A DNA stretch of 18,633 nt from an uncultured Clostridia bacterium (GCA_947584825.1 CANPWR010000017.1:1-18633), one strand, 5' to 3'. Positions 7,000 through 15,440 are shown, counted from the first letter of the stretch. Numbers and translations: made by a program. The notes: generated by a model from the sequence alone, not told the origin.

Positions 7000-8988
7000 T
7001 TATGATATATCAGCCATCTCTAAGTAATCGTGTCCGTTTATCGAAATAAAATCCTTCCTACCCTGAAGATTGTCACCCAACAGCATATCAAACATAAATG
7101 AAGTATGCTCCATCTCCTCGTGAGGAAGCACCTGAATAAGCCTTCTCGTCTCAGGATTCATTGTTGTAAGGTTCATCATCTCAGGCTCATTCTCGCCAAG
7201 ACCTTTTGAACGCTGTAAAGTATATTTCTTATCTCCTATCATTGACAGAATCTCAGTCTTTTCCCTTTCATCATAAGCGAAATATGTCTTGTCTTTAGTT
7301 GTAATCTCAAACAAAGGTGACTCTGCGATATATACATATCCCCTGTCAATTAGAGTAGGAGTAAGACGATATAACATAGTAAGTATCAGTGTTCTTATCT
7401 GAAAACCGTCTACGTCAGCATCGGTACAGATAACGATTTTATTGAATTTCAAAGCGTCGAGGTTAAACAGCGAGATGTCCTTATTTGCCTTTGATTTAAC
7501 TTCAACCCCGCAGCCGAGAATCTTTATTAGATCCGTTATGATTTCATTTTTAAATATCTTGTCATAATCAGCTTTTAAGCAGTTGAGAATCTTTCCTCTT
7601 ACTGGAATAACTGCCTGAAATTCAGCGTCTCTCGCAAGCTTTACAGCACCGAGTGCAGAATCTCCCTCAACTATATAAAGCTCCCGCCTTGTGACATCTT
7701 TTGTACGGCAGTCAACAAACTTCTCAACCATATTTGCAAGGTCCATTGACTGCGAAAGCGTTTTCTTTAAATTGAGCCTTGTTTTCTCTGACTTTTCCCT
7801 GCTTCGTTTATTTATAAGCACCTGTTCTGCAATTTTTGAAGCCTCGTCAGGGTTTTCAATAAAGTATATCTCAAGCTGATGCTTTAAAAAGTCGGTCATA
7901 CAATCGTATATAAATTTATTTGTAATAGCCTTTTTTGTCTGGTTTTCATAAGAGGTCTGTGTCGAAAAAGAGCTTGAAACCAATACCAGACAATCCTCAA
8001 CATCCTCAAAGGTAATAGGCTTTTCGTTCTTTGTGTATTTATTATTCTGCTTTAGATAACTGTCTATCTGCGAGCGAAATGCCTGTCTGACAGCCTTTTC
8101 AGGAGAACCCCCGTGCTCTAAGAAACTGGAGTTGTGATAATACTCAGAGAACTTCACCTTATTTGAAAAGGTAAATGCAACACCCAGCTTTACCTTGTAT
8201 TCCTCTTTATCCTCTCTGTCCTTTCCCTTTCTGTCGGCATAGCAGGTCTGAATAGAAGTTAAGTTTTCGCCGTTTACTATCTCTGAAACATAATCGGATA
8301 TTCCGTTTTCATAAAAGTAAGTCTTTTCGTCAAACGACCCTTTTTCGTTCTGAGTTCTCAGAACAAACTTTACATTGGGATTAACCACCGCCTGCTTTTT
8401 AAGTATGTCCTCAAAGTATTCATTCTCAATATTAATATCTGTAAAGACATCTAAATCCGCTCTCCAGCGAGTTTTTGTACCCGTCTTTTTTCTTGTGGTA
8501 GGCTCTTTTTTTAAGCCCCCGATGTTTTCCCCTTTTTCAAAATGAAGATTATATTTATATCCGTCTCTGTGAACCTCCACATCCATAAACTCTGAAGCGT
8601 ATTGCGTAGCACAAGCGCCCAAACCGTTTAATCCGAGAGAAAATTCATAGTTATCACCGGAGTTATTGTTATACTTTCCCCCTGCGTAAAGTTCGCAATA
8701 TACAAGCTCCCAGTTATAGCAGTTCTCGCTTTTATTGAAATCCACAGGACAGCCACGACCGAAATCTTCGACTTCTATCACATTGTCGTTATATTTGGTA
8801 AGTATAATCTTATCGCCGTTGCCGTCTCTTGCCTCGTCGATTGAGTTTGACAAAATCTCAAAAACCGAGTGTTTACAGCCTTCAAGACCGTCAGAGCCGA
8901 ATATTACGGCAGGACGTTTTCTTACACGCTCCGCACCCTTTAAAGAAGTAATGGCCTCATTATCATAATTATTGTTTTTCTTTGCCAC
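7000..8988 (-). CDS. parE: Type IIA DNA topoisomerase subunit B (ParE-like, divergent)
   Basis: This ATPase subunit pairs with ParC to pass one DNA duplex through another. The 662 residues show a GHKL ATPase domain: VRKRPAVIFGSDGL (22-35), the general base Glu44 and metal ligand Asn48 in FEILSNSIDEA, VEDFGRGCPVD (73-83), GLNGLGA (119-125) and a QTK loop (350-352). The Toprim domain follows, with EGDSALG (441-447), DADVDGFQIRTL (523-534) and QRSKGLGENEPE (592-603). Several motifs differ from the textbook forms: DNGRG has become DFGRG, GLHGVGA has become GLNGLGA, and EGDSAGG has become EGDSALG. This marks a divergent branch found with divergent ParC proteins. The start is a GTG at 8988, with GAGGG about 10 bases upstream. 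An ATG 8 bases earlier is out of frame. The promoter is at 9062-9091. Confidence 0.92.
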   Translation of the reverse strand: MAKKNNNYDNEAITSLKGAERVRKRPAVIFGSDGLEGCKHSVFEILSNSIDEARDGNGDKIILTKYNDNVIEVEDFGRGCPVDFNKSENCYNWELVYCELYAGGKYNNNSGDNYEFSLGLNGLGACATQYASEFMDVEVHRDGYKYNLHFEKGENIGGLKKEPTTRKKTGTKTRWRADLDVFTDINIENEYFEDILKKQAVVNPNVKFVLRTQNEKGSFDEKTYFYENGISDYVSEIVNGENLTSIQTCYADRKGKDREDKEEYKVKLGVAFTFSNKVKFSEYYHNSSFLEHGGSPEKAVRQAFRSQIDSYLKQNNKYTKNEKPITFEDVEDCLVLVSSSFSTQTSYENQTKKAITNKFIYDCMTDFLKHQLEIYFIENPDEASKIAEQVLINKRSREKSEKTRLNLKKTLSQSMDLANMVEKFVDCRTKDVTRRELYIVEGDSALGAVKLARDAEFQAVIPVRGKILNCLKADYDKIFKNEIITDLIKILGCGVEVKSKANKDISLFNLDALKFNKIVICTDADVDGFQIRTLILTMLYRLTPTLIDRGYVYIAESPLFEITTKDKTYFAYDEREKTEILSMIGDKKYTLQRSKGLGENEPEMMNLTTMNPETRRLIQVLPHEEMEHTSFMFDMLLGDNLQGRKDFISINGHDYLEMADIS

Positions 8989-9061
8989 GAAAACATTTCC
9001 CTCTCTTTGTTCTTTATGAATTTAATTATCCGATTTTTTATAATATTTATACATATTTAAT

Positions 9062-9091
9062 AGTATACCACAACATATATGGTTTTGTAAA
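9062..9091 (-). promoter_or_regulatory. Sigma-A-type promoter of parE-parC
   Basis: Minus strand TTTACA (9091-9086), 18-base spacer, TATACT (9067-9062). Both hexamers are 5 of 6 to consensus. Transcription would start near 9055, about 67 bases before the GTG. An inverted repeat, ATATGGT (9077-9083) and ACCATAT (9101-9107), brackets the -35. Confidence 0.6.
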
Positions 9092-9157
9092 TAGATATAT
9101 ACCATATTTGTTAAAAATGCCTACTATAAATAAAGATAAAATAATCTAATATTATAT

Positions 9158-9185
9158 GCATAACTTGGGAATGTGTGAATATAAT
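9158..9185 (+). promoter_or_regulatory. Possible sigma-E (sporulation) promoter of sipL-spoIVA
   Basis: GCATAA (9158-9163), 14 bases, then AATATAAT (9178-9185) resembles the mother-cell sigma-E consensus KMATAWW-N14-CATACAHT, with 6 of 8 matches at the -10. Sigma-E control is established for spoIVA and sipL in other spore formers. The match is moderate and no good sigma-A pair lies at the same place. Confidence 0.45.
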
Positions 9186-9230
9186 TCTAAAGGAAGAAGC
9201 TAAAACATTCCTAAAGGAGGATGACATTTA

Positions 9231-10781
9231 ATGGACTTAACTTTGAACCATGAGAGCTTTATATCAAATGAAATTGCATTCGACGGAAGCAGTGAGCAAT
9301 CTGTTGAGCTTGATTACATACTTCCCGACTATCTTCCTGATATATTCAGAATTTTAAAGTGCTCATTTTATCCGAAGGTGATCTCTCATAGTGTAAACGG
9401 TGAGAAGCTTATCTTTGATTTAACTTTGTCTATAAAAATTCTTTACCTATCAAATGAATCGTCGAGCATAAACTGCATTGAACAAAAGCAAAACTACACC
9501 AAAACCGTTGACCTTTCCTGCTCCCCTGAAAACCCATGCTTTAAGATCAATCCCTGCGTTGATTACGTAAACTGCAGAGTTGTTAATTCACGAAGGCTTG
9601 ACATAAGAGGAGCTGTAAGTACGAAGGTCGTTCTTGAGTGTGAAAAGTCGACTGATATAATTTCCAGTGCAAAAGGTCTTAATGTTCAGCTAAAAAAAGA
9701 ATATGTGACCTTTCCTGCAAGAAGACTGATAGCTGCAAAGAGAATTACAATTACCGAAGAAATAGAGCTTAGTAAGACAAAAGGAAAAATCAACTCTGTT
9801 ATCAAATCTGATTGTATAATAAACAGCTTAGACAAAAAGATCATTGCCAATAAGCTGATCATAAAGGGAGAAGCAAAGATTTCTCTGCTTTACAACTGTG
9901 AAATTGAGAATGATGAACCTCAGAAAATTGAAACAGTTAAGTTTTCTATTCCGTTCAGTCAGATAATCGATATTGATGGAATTACCGAACAGTATGAGGC
10001 TGTAACTAATATTTCCCTTGCATCACTTGAACTTATTCCGAACAAATCAAGCGACGTCAGTGAAATAGAGTGTGAGATAATTTTACTTGTAAACTGCATC
10101 GCATTCAGATACGACACACTGGAACTTGCAACCGATGCTTATTCAACTAAATATATGTGTAATTTTGACTGTGCCGACATTAAACTTGAAAAAAAGCCAA
10201 TAGAGATAAAAGAAAATCAAACGATAAAAGCAGAACTCACCTGCAATGACTCGGAAATCAGTACTGCTATTGATGTCTGGGCAAAGGCGTATAACATTCA
10301 AAGCAGATACAAAATGGATAAGAAAAGTTTTATCGTTTTCGGTAATATAGAAGTAGGCGCAATAGCAAAGGACGAAAACGGATGTCCGCTATACCTTGAG
10401 GATACTATTTCCTTTGAGCACTGCCTTGATATGAAGGTTGATGAAAATTCAACCGCCGATCTTGATGTATATATTGACAACTGCACATTTACCATAGCTT
10501 CTTCAGATAAAATTGAAATAAAAGCAGAATTGTTCATATGCGGTTACATAAAAGAACTCGATACAAGAAAACTGATAACTAACATTAACGTAAATGAAGA
10601 TAATGTTAAAAGCAGAGAAAACTGCTATGCAGTAAAGCTCTATTATGCCGAGCAGAACGAAGATATTTGGGAAATAGCTAAAAAATTCTCAACATCAGTT
10701 TCGGCTATCGCTCAGGAAAATGAACTGTCAGACAGCACAAAGCTTCAAAGAGGAATGTTACTCATTCCCATACTTGATTAA
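9231..10781 (+). CDS. sipL: SPOCS (DUF3794) and LysM domain spore coat morphogenesis protein, SipL-like
   Basis: SipL is the Clostridia spore-coat protein that binds SpoIVA and holds the coat on the forespore surface. The 516 residues match the usual size. SPOCS/DUF3794-type repeats fill most of the protein. The first has the signature SVELDYILPDYLPDIFRILKC from about residue 24, a second covers about 160-270 and a third about 320-430. A C-terminal LysM domain (about 468-514) has AEQNEDIWEIAKKFSTSV and ends RGMLLIPILD. There is no signal peptide or membrane segment, as expected for a mother-cell cytoplasmic protein. The start ATG at 9231 follows AAAGGAGG. spoIVA begins 15 bases after the stop, so the two interacting partners are one operon. 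In Clostridioides difficile the SipL LysM domain is the part that contacts SpoIVA. The general DUF3794-LysM call is firm; the name SipL rests on length and neighbour. Confidence 0.88.
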   Translation: MDLTLNHESFISNEIAFDGSSEQSVELDYILPDYLPDIFRILKCSFYPKVISHSVNGEKLIFDLTLSIKILYLSNESSSINCIEQKQNYTKTVDLSCSPENPCFKINPCVDYVNCRVVNSRRLDIRGAVSTKVVLECEKSTDIISSAKGLNVQLKKEYVTFPARRLIAAKRITITEEIELSKTKGKINSVIKSDCIINSLDKKIIANKLIIKGEAKISLLYNCEIENDEPQKIETVKFSIPFSQIIDIDGITEQYEAVTNISLASLELIPNKSSDVSEIECEIILLVNCIAFRYDTLELATDAYSTKYMCNFDCADIKLEKKPIEIKENQTIKAELTCNDSEISTAIDVWAKAYNIQSRYKMDKKSFIVFGNIEVGAIAKDENGCPLYLEDTISFEHCLDMKVDENSTADLDVYIDNCTFTIASSDKIEIKAELFICGYIKELDTRKLITNINVNEDNVKSRENCYAVKLYYAEQNEDIWEIAKKFSTSVSAIAQENELSDSTKLQRGMLLIPILD

Positions 10782-10796
10782 AGGAGGTAGATATTA

Positions 10797-12275
10797 GTGA
10801 ACAGCGAACAGATATATTCCGATATTGCCAAACGAACCGGCGGAGACATCTACATAGGCGTTGTAGGACCTGTAAGAACAGGAAAGTCAACCTTTATCCA
10901 AAAATTTATGGAAACTCTGGTTATTCCCAAGATCGACAACGAATACGTTAAGGAACGTGCCATAGATGAGCTTCCGCAATCGGCAGGCGGCAAAACAATT
11001 ATGACAACAGAGCCGAAATTTATTCCTGAGGATGCTGTTGAACTAACACTTGATGACGGTGCAAAATTCTCAGTAAGAATGATAGACTGTGTAGGATACG
11101 TTATTCCAAGCTCGGTCGGCTACTTCGAGGACGAAGCTCCGCGAATGGTCAACACACCGTGGTTTGACAAAGAAGTTCCGTTCAATATGGCGGCTGAAAT
11201 CGGTACGCAGAAGGTAATTTCAGAACACTCCACAATCGGTCTGGTTGTGACGACCGACGGAAGCATAACCGATCTTCCCCGTGATGAGTATGAAGAAAGC
11301 GAACAGCGTGTTATAAAAGAGCTTTCTGAAATAAACAAGCCGTTTGTGGTGCTATTAAACTGCCTTGAACCGAGATCAGAAGCGTCACAAAATTTGTGTG
11401 AAGAGCTTAAGGAAAAATATAAGACAACCGTTATGGCTGTAAACTGTCTTGACCTTGACGAATCCGACATAATGGAGATCATCTCCCAGATACTATATGA
11501 ATTCCCTATCAGAGAGATAAACATCAATATGCCAAAGTGGATTAATACCCTTGAAAAAACTCACTGGCTTAAAGAAAACATTTTCACTTCAATAAAAGAG
11601 GCTACAAAAAATTTAGAGCATATCCGTGAGGTAAGAAACTGCACAGATTTCATAAGTGCCAACGAAAATATTACAAACTGTTTTATCGAGCAAATGGATT
11701 TGGGCAAGGGTACTGTTGTAATGAATATCACGCTGAACAGCAGTCTTTTCTTTAAGATAATCGGAGAAGCCACTCACCTTGATATAAATGACGAAAGCGA
11801 TCTGCTCCCACAGATTTTGAAACTTAAAAAGATAAAAGATGAGTATGAAAAGTTTGAAAGCGCTTTGGCAGAGGTTGAAGCCACAGGCTACGGCATCGTT
11901 ATGCCATCTACAGAGGAACTGTCATTAGATGAACCTGAAATCATCAAACAAGGCGGTCAATACGGTATAAAACTTAAGGCCACCGCTCCGTCAATACATA
12001 TGATGAAAGCCAACATCACTACTGAGATCAATCCGATTGTCGGCAGTGAAAAACAATCGGAGGAACTAGTCCTTTATATGCTCAACGACTTTGAAGAATC
12101 ACCCGAAAAAATCTGGGAATCCAACATTTTCGGAAAGTCGCTGAATGAGCTTGTGAATGAAGGTCTGCACAACAAGCTTCACAAGCTGCCTCCCGAGGCA
12201 AGACAAAAGCTGAGCGAAGCTGTAGAACGAATTATAAATGAGGGTTGCTCAGGTCTTATATGCTTCATAATATAA
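10797..12275 (+). CDS. spoIVA: Stage IV sporulation protein A, coat basement ATPase
   Basis: SpoIVA is a TRAFAC-class ATPase that polymerises on the outer forespore membrane to form the coat basement layer. The 492-residue length matches the family. The P-loop GPVRTGKST (residues 24-32, Lys30) lies close to the N-terminus. The second nucleotide-site motif, RMIDCVGYVIPSSVGYFEDE, follows, then the family-specific VNTPWFD and PFNMAAEIGTQKVI. The C-terminus RIINEGCSGLICFII keeps the conserved hydrophobic anchor end needed for membrane localisation. The start is GTG at 10797, preceded by AAAGGAGG, which begins at the sipL stop codon. Protein homology begins at the first residues, so no other start fits. 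It ends in a bidirectional terminator. The identification is secure. Confidence 0.97.
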   Translation: MNSEQIYSDIAKRTGGDIYIGVVGPVRTGKSTFIQKFMETLVIPKIDNEYVKERAIDELPQSAGGKTIMTTEPKFIPEDAVELTLDDGAKFSVRMIDCVGYVIPSSVGYFEDEAPRMVNTPWFDKEVPFNMAAEIGTQKVISEHSTIGLVVTTDGSITDLPRDEYEESEQRVIKELSEINKPFVVLLNCLEPRSEASQNLCEELKEKYKTTVMAVNCLDLDESDIMEIISQILYEFPIREININMPKWINTLEKTHWLKENIFTSIKEATKNLEHIREVRNCTDFISANENITNCFIEQMDLGKGTVVMNITLNSSLFFKIIGEATHLDINDESDLLPQILKLKKIKDEYEKFESALAEVEATGYGIVMPSTEELSLDEPEIIKQGGQYGIKLKATAPSIHMMKANITTEINPIVGSEKQSEELVLYMLNDFEESPEKIWESNIFGKSLNELVNEGLHNKLHKLPPEARQKLSEAVERIINEGCSGLICFII

Positions 12276-12281
12276 TACAAA

Positions 12282-12315
12282 AACACCCAAGGAGAAATCA
12301 ATCTCTTTGGGTGTT
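12282..12315. terminator. Bidirectional terminator between spoIVA and the convergent PII-like gene
   Basis: AACACCCAAGGAGA, a 6-base loop, and TCTCTTTGGGTGTT form a 14-pair stem with one G-T pair. The minus-strand copy runs into a TTTTTG tract and the plus copy into ATATTATATACTTTT. It therefore serves both converging transcripts, more strongly the minus one. Confidence 0.9.
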
Positions 12316-12384
12316 ATATTATATACTTTTAACAGATATATGTATTCTAAAAGATTCGTAAAATGTGTCTTACTGTTGTAAAAT

Positions 12385-12726
12385 CTAATCCTCTTTTAAT
12401 CCATCGAAAAAAGACACAGGTACACCGAGAAGTATTCCTGAGTTTGGTATTGACAAATCACCAAAGACTTTATTAATAGCCTTTCTTGCGTCTTCTACTT
12501 TAGAATCCTTAACGGCAAATAAAATTGTTTTACTGGACATTTCCTTTTCGCCCTTGAGCATAGTAGTCAAAACATCAAACATGGGAAGCTCCTCCATATC
12601 CTTGATGGAATTTGCCATACCGGTACTTGAAAGAACCGTAGCTCCTCTTATATCGGTTAAAGCAAGCTCTTTCATAAGCTGATCTATTTTATCCTCTTTT
12701 TTTGTTACAAATATCAATAATTGCAT
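12385..12726 (-). CDS. Small PII-like (GlnB-fold) protein of unknown role
   Basis: A 113-residue cytoplasmic protein resembling the PII/GlnB-like superfamily seen in Clostridia. It begins with the beta strand QLLIFVTKKEDKIDQLMKEL, has RGATVLSSTGMA at about 27-38, a loop with LPMFDVL, then KTILFAVKD and KAINKVFGDLSIPNSGILLGVPV. The pattern of beta-alpha-beta repeats and the G-A-T-V-L-S-S-T-G-M-A stretch fit this group. The classical GlnB T-loop with its modified tyrosine is not recognisable, so it should not be called a nitrogen regulator without more evidence. The ATG at 12726 has GGAGG 8 bases upstream. It lies 15 bases after the prmA stop and is presumably translated from the same message. 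Ligand and partner are unknown. Confidence 0.72.
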   Translation of the reverse strand: MQLLIFVTKKEDKIDQLMKELALTDIRGATVLSSTGMANSIKDMEELPMFDVLTTMLKGEKEMSSKTILFAVKDSKVEDARKAINKVFGDLSIPNSGILLGVPVSFFDGLKED

Positions 12727-12741
12727 TCTATTCGCCTCCTG

Positions 12742-13725
12742 TTATACTTGAGAAAAGGACACGCAAACCCATTCCTCACTTTCTAATACCATACTCCTTT
12801 TAAATCCGCAATTTTCAATTATATTGACTACTTCATCTTTTCTTTGCTTAATAATTCCAGACACTATCAATACTCCCCTGTCTGACAGGAACTCTTTGAA
12901 ATATCCGCTCATCGCAATAAGTACATCAGAAACTATATTTGCGACAACTATGTTAAATCCCCCTCCGATTTTATCCCTCAACCGAGAATCAGAGGTTATA
13001 TCACCGCAAAAAGTTTTGACACAATCCTTTGAGATATTATTTTTCAATATATTCTCATTAGCAATCTTTACCGCATTTTCATCAACATCAACCGCTGTAA
13101 GCCATGACGCCCCGAGCAGCATTCCAGCTATCCCGAGTATTCCACTTCCGCAGCCCAAGTCCAAAATTCTATCCCCGATATGAATGTTCTTTTCAAGGTT
13201 TTCTAGACACAACTGTGTTGTATCATGCTGACCTGTTCCGAAACTTGACGCAGGATCAATCTCTAAAATCTTTCTAGACTCATTTATATCAACCTTCTCC
13301 CAAGACGGTTTGATAAGTAATCTGTCACCTACAGTCAAAGGCTTGAAGTATTTGCGCCAGTTGTTTGCCCAATCCTCTTCTTTGATATTATTAAGCTCAA
13401 TACTAAGCTCACCGTATTCACCTAACTTATCAGATTTCTTCAACAAATCTAATTCTGTTTTAATTGAGCCTATATTTTCGCTTGCATGTATGTCGTTTTT
13501 GACATAAACAATTACTTTTGTTTCACAGCTTTTTAAGCTCAGCAAATTGTCATCAATATAATCCCAATTGCCATTCTTATCGTTTAAAAATTCTTCAAAG
13601 TCCTTTGCATCTTCTATAGCAAAACCCGTTATTCCTATATCCATCAATCTACTGCAAACTTGCTCTATTCCGGCAGTTGATGTTTTAATATGTACTTCTA
13701 TCCATTCGGTTACATTCTCGGACAT
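12742..13725 (-). CDS. prmA: Ribosomal protein L11 methyltransferase
   Basis: PrmA uses S-adenosylmethionine to methylate ribosomal protein L11. The 327 residues begin MSENVTEWIEVHIKTSTAGIEQV, the typical N-terminal L11-recognition domain, and continue with WANNWRKYFKPLTVGDRLLI. Next comes DPASSFGTGQHDTTQLCLE, the linker next to the catalytic domain, and the SAM-binding motif LDLGCGSGILGIA. VVANIVSDVL occupies the place of the family's substrate-side motif. I prefer the ATG at 13725 over the in-frame ATG at 13749. GGAAGTG lies 9 bases upstream, family homology begins here, and the promoter at 13768-13796 would leave only about 12 bases of leader for the longer form. The downstream PII-like gene is co-transcribed. 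Confidence 0.93.
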   Translation of the reverse strand: MSENVTEWIEVHIKTSTAGIEQVCSRLMDIGITGFAIEDAKDFEEFLNDKNGNWDYIDDNLLSLKSCETKVIVYVKNDIHASENIGSIKTELDLLKKSDKLGEYGELSIELNNIKEEDWANNWRKYFKPLTVGDRLLIKPSWEKVDINESRKILEIDPASSFGTGQHDTTQLCLENLEKNIHIGDRILDLGCGSGILGIAGMLLGASWLTAVDVDENAVKIANENILKNNISKDCVKTFCGDITSDSRLRDKIGGGFNIVVANIVSDVLIAMSGYFKEFLSDRGVLIVSGIIKQRKDEVVNIIENCGFKRSMVLESEEWVCVSFSQV

Positions 13726-13767
13726 AAATTTTGTCACTTCCAACAGCATTATATTCCAATTATATTT

Positions 13768-13796
13768 AGTATATCATATTTCACCTAAAAAGTAAA
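13768..13796 (-). promoter_or_regulatory. Sigma-A-type promoter of prmA
   Basis: Minus strand TTTACT (13796-13791), 17-base spacer, TATACT (13773-13768). Predicted start near 13761, which places the preferred prmA ATG (13725) about 36 bases downstream. Confidence 0.65.
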
Positions 13797-13927
13797 GCGA
13801 AATGAGTCTGAATTTGTGCCAAATCTGCATTTATATTATAAATAAATTATGATATATTTATTTAATCAATTGAATTATATAATAATATTATAATTGCTGC
13901 AAAACGAATAAATATTACAATGTTATG

Positions 13928-13956
13928 TTGACTGTTTTTCTCGATAAGTATATAAT
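13928..13956 (+). promoter_or_regulatory. Near-consensus sigma-A promoter of the GH43 gene
   Basis: TTGACT (13928-13933), 17 bases, TATAAT (13951-13956). This is 11 of 12 matches to consensus with ideal spacing, the strongest promoter in the window. Transcription would start near 13963, leaving a leader of about 105 bases before the ATG. Confidence 0.8.
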
Positions 13957-14067
13957 AAATACAGAAAATTTAAATAATTTCTACAATATATCCGTCAGCA
14001 GATTGACGTATTAGAGAACTTATGCTTTTGGAATAATAGTTAAAATAATTAAATAAGGAGTGTATAA

Positions 14068-15420
14068 ATGGCTAATCCATATCTTCCAAACTGGGAATAT
14101 ATTCCTGACGGTGAACCGAGAGTTTTTGGTGACAGAGTTTATGTATACGGTTCACACGACCGTGCCGGTTCATACAAATTCTGTGATTATGTTTTAAAAT
14201 GCTGGAGTGCTTCAGTTGACAATCTAAACGATTGGGTGTGTCACGGAGATATTTTTCATACACAAGCAGATTACGACCACTCTTCAGATACTGATTGGAC
14301 AACACAGGATAATCAACTCTATGCACCAGATGTAATTGAAAAAGACGGTAAGTATTATCTTTACGCATATATAATTAATGCTAAGGGCTGTGTTGCAGTC
14401 AGCGACAAACCGGAAGGACCGTTTAAATTATTGTCAAAATACAAATACACGATACCTGATGAAATTTGCTGTAACGGTTGGTTTATTGATCCTGGAGTTT
14501 TTGTTGATGATGACGGGAAAGTATATATTTACTGTGGTTTTGAAAGTTCCTTTATGGCACAGATAAATCCTGATAATATGTACGAGATTTTAGACGGAAG
14601 CTGCATAGAGCATATTATTCCATGCGTGATCAGTGAAAAGAACGGCTTTGATAAAAAAGAAAAACTATTTTTTGAAGCTGCGTCAATGCGTAAGGTAGGA
14701 AATACTTATTATCTGATTTATTCTCCCCTTAAGGGCAGCAGACTCGCCTATGCAACATCTAATAAACCAACGGGACCTTTTACATATCGTGGTTATATAA
14801 TAGATAACGGAATTGATTATCCGGCAGGTAATAATCACGGTTCTATTGTTTGCATTAAAGGACAATGGTATATTTTCTATCACCGCATGACCAATGGAAC
14901 GATAATGTCCAGGCGGGGCTGTGTAGAAAAGATTGAAATTCTGCCTGACGGAACGATCCCGACAGTAGAAATGACCTCGCTTGGTTTTGAAAGTTCACTC
15001 TCACCTTATTGCGAAACACCTGCCGACATTGCCTGTGTTCTAAAAGGCGGCGCCCTAATTACTGAAAAGAATGTATTTGAACGTGTTATAACTAATATAA
15101 AAGATGGCTGTGTTATCGGATATAAATATTTTGACTTTGGTGATGATCACTCAAGTAAAACTATGCAGTTTGCCGCACAAATACTTGGCTGCGGCTGCGA
15201 CTGCGTTATGCATATACTTATCGACAATGAAAACGGAAAAGAAATAGGCAATTGCAAAATAGGACATGACGATGCCATAGTAACTTCCAAAGTAGAAAAA
15301 ATAACTGAACGTCACGCTTTGTTTCTTAAAATTACTACCGATTATCCGTCCGATTGGACAGGAAATTTGTTAAAGGAACGATGTTTATTTGAACTCAAAT
15401 CTTTTGTCTTTATGAAATAA
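14068..15420 (+). CDS. Family 43 glycoside hydrolase (cytoplasmic)
   Basis: GH43 enzymes are five-bladed beta-propellers that cleave arabinose- or xylose-containing plant glycans. The 450-residue protein starts NPYLPNWEYIPDGEPRVF, placing a likely general base at Asp14. FIDPGVFVDDDG gives the pKa-modulating Asp141, FFEAASMRKVGNTYYLIYS gives the likely general acid Glu203, and NNHGS plus FYHRM form the usual propeller-pore histidine region. From about residue 310 there is a beta-rich C-terminal domain, possibly a carbohydrate-binding-like sandwich. No signal peptide is visible, so it should act inside the cell on imported oligosaccharides. The ATG at 14068 has AAGGAG 7 bases upstream. The gene stands alone between a strong promoter and a bidirectional terminator, with no transporter or regulator beside it. 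Substrate (arabinoside, xyloside or galactan) cannot be decided from the sequence. Confidence 0.88.
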   Translation: MANPYLPNWEYIPDGEPRVFGDRVYVYGSHDRAGSYKFCDYVLKCWSASVDNLNDWVCHGDIFHTQADYDHSSDTDWTTQDNQLYAPDVIEKDGKYYLYAYIINAKGCVAVSDKPEGPFKLLSKYKYTIPDEICCNGWFIDPGVFVDDDGKVYIYCGFESSFMAQINPDNMYEILDGSCIEHIIPCVISEKNGFDKKEKLFFEAASMRKVGNTYYLIYSPLKGSRLAYATSNKPTGPFTYRGYIIDNGIDYPAGNNHGSIVCIKGQWYIFYHRMTNGTIMSRRGCVEKIEILPDGTIPTVEMTSLGFESSLSPYCETPADIACVLKGGALITEKNVFERVITNIKDGCVIGYKYFDFGDDHSSKTMQFAAQILGCGCDCVMHILIDNENGKEIGNCKIGHDDAIVTSKVEKITERHALFLKITTDYPSDWTGNLLKERCLFELKSFVFMK

Positions 15421-15440
15421 TGCGATACAGAAACAATAAA

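Larger units (their letters stand above)
13726..14067. other. Divergent intergenic region between prmA and the GH43 gene
   Basis: This very AT-rich gap of 342 bases holds the prmA promoter on the minus strand and the GH43 promoter on the plus strand. It also holds a GH43 leader of about 105 bases containing a small CGTCA...TGACG hairpin near 13991-14006. I recognise no riboswitch or binding-site palindrome with confidence. Confidence 0.6.

Noticed and set aside
9061..9230. AT-rich repeats such as ATATACC near 9064 and 9098 as a replication or attachment site
   Set aside because: Too short and too AT-rich to tell from chance; the region is explained by two divergent promoters.
11120..11527. 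A minus-strand open frame of 135 codons inside spoIVA
   Set aside because: It is a shadow of the strongly conserved spoIVA frame and resembles no known protein.
13726..13749. A longer prmA start at 13749
   Set aside because: It would leave only about 12 bases of leader, has a poor ribosome site, and adds residues before the conserved N-terminus.
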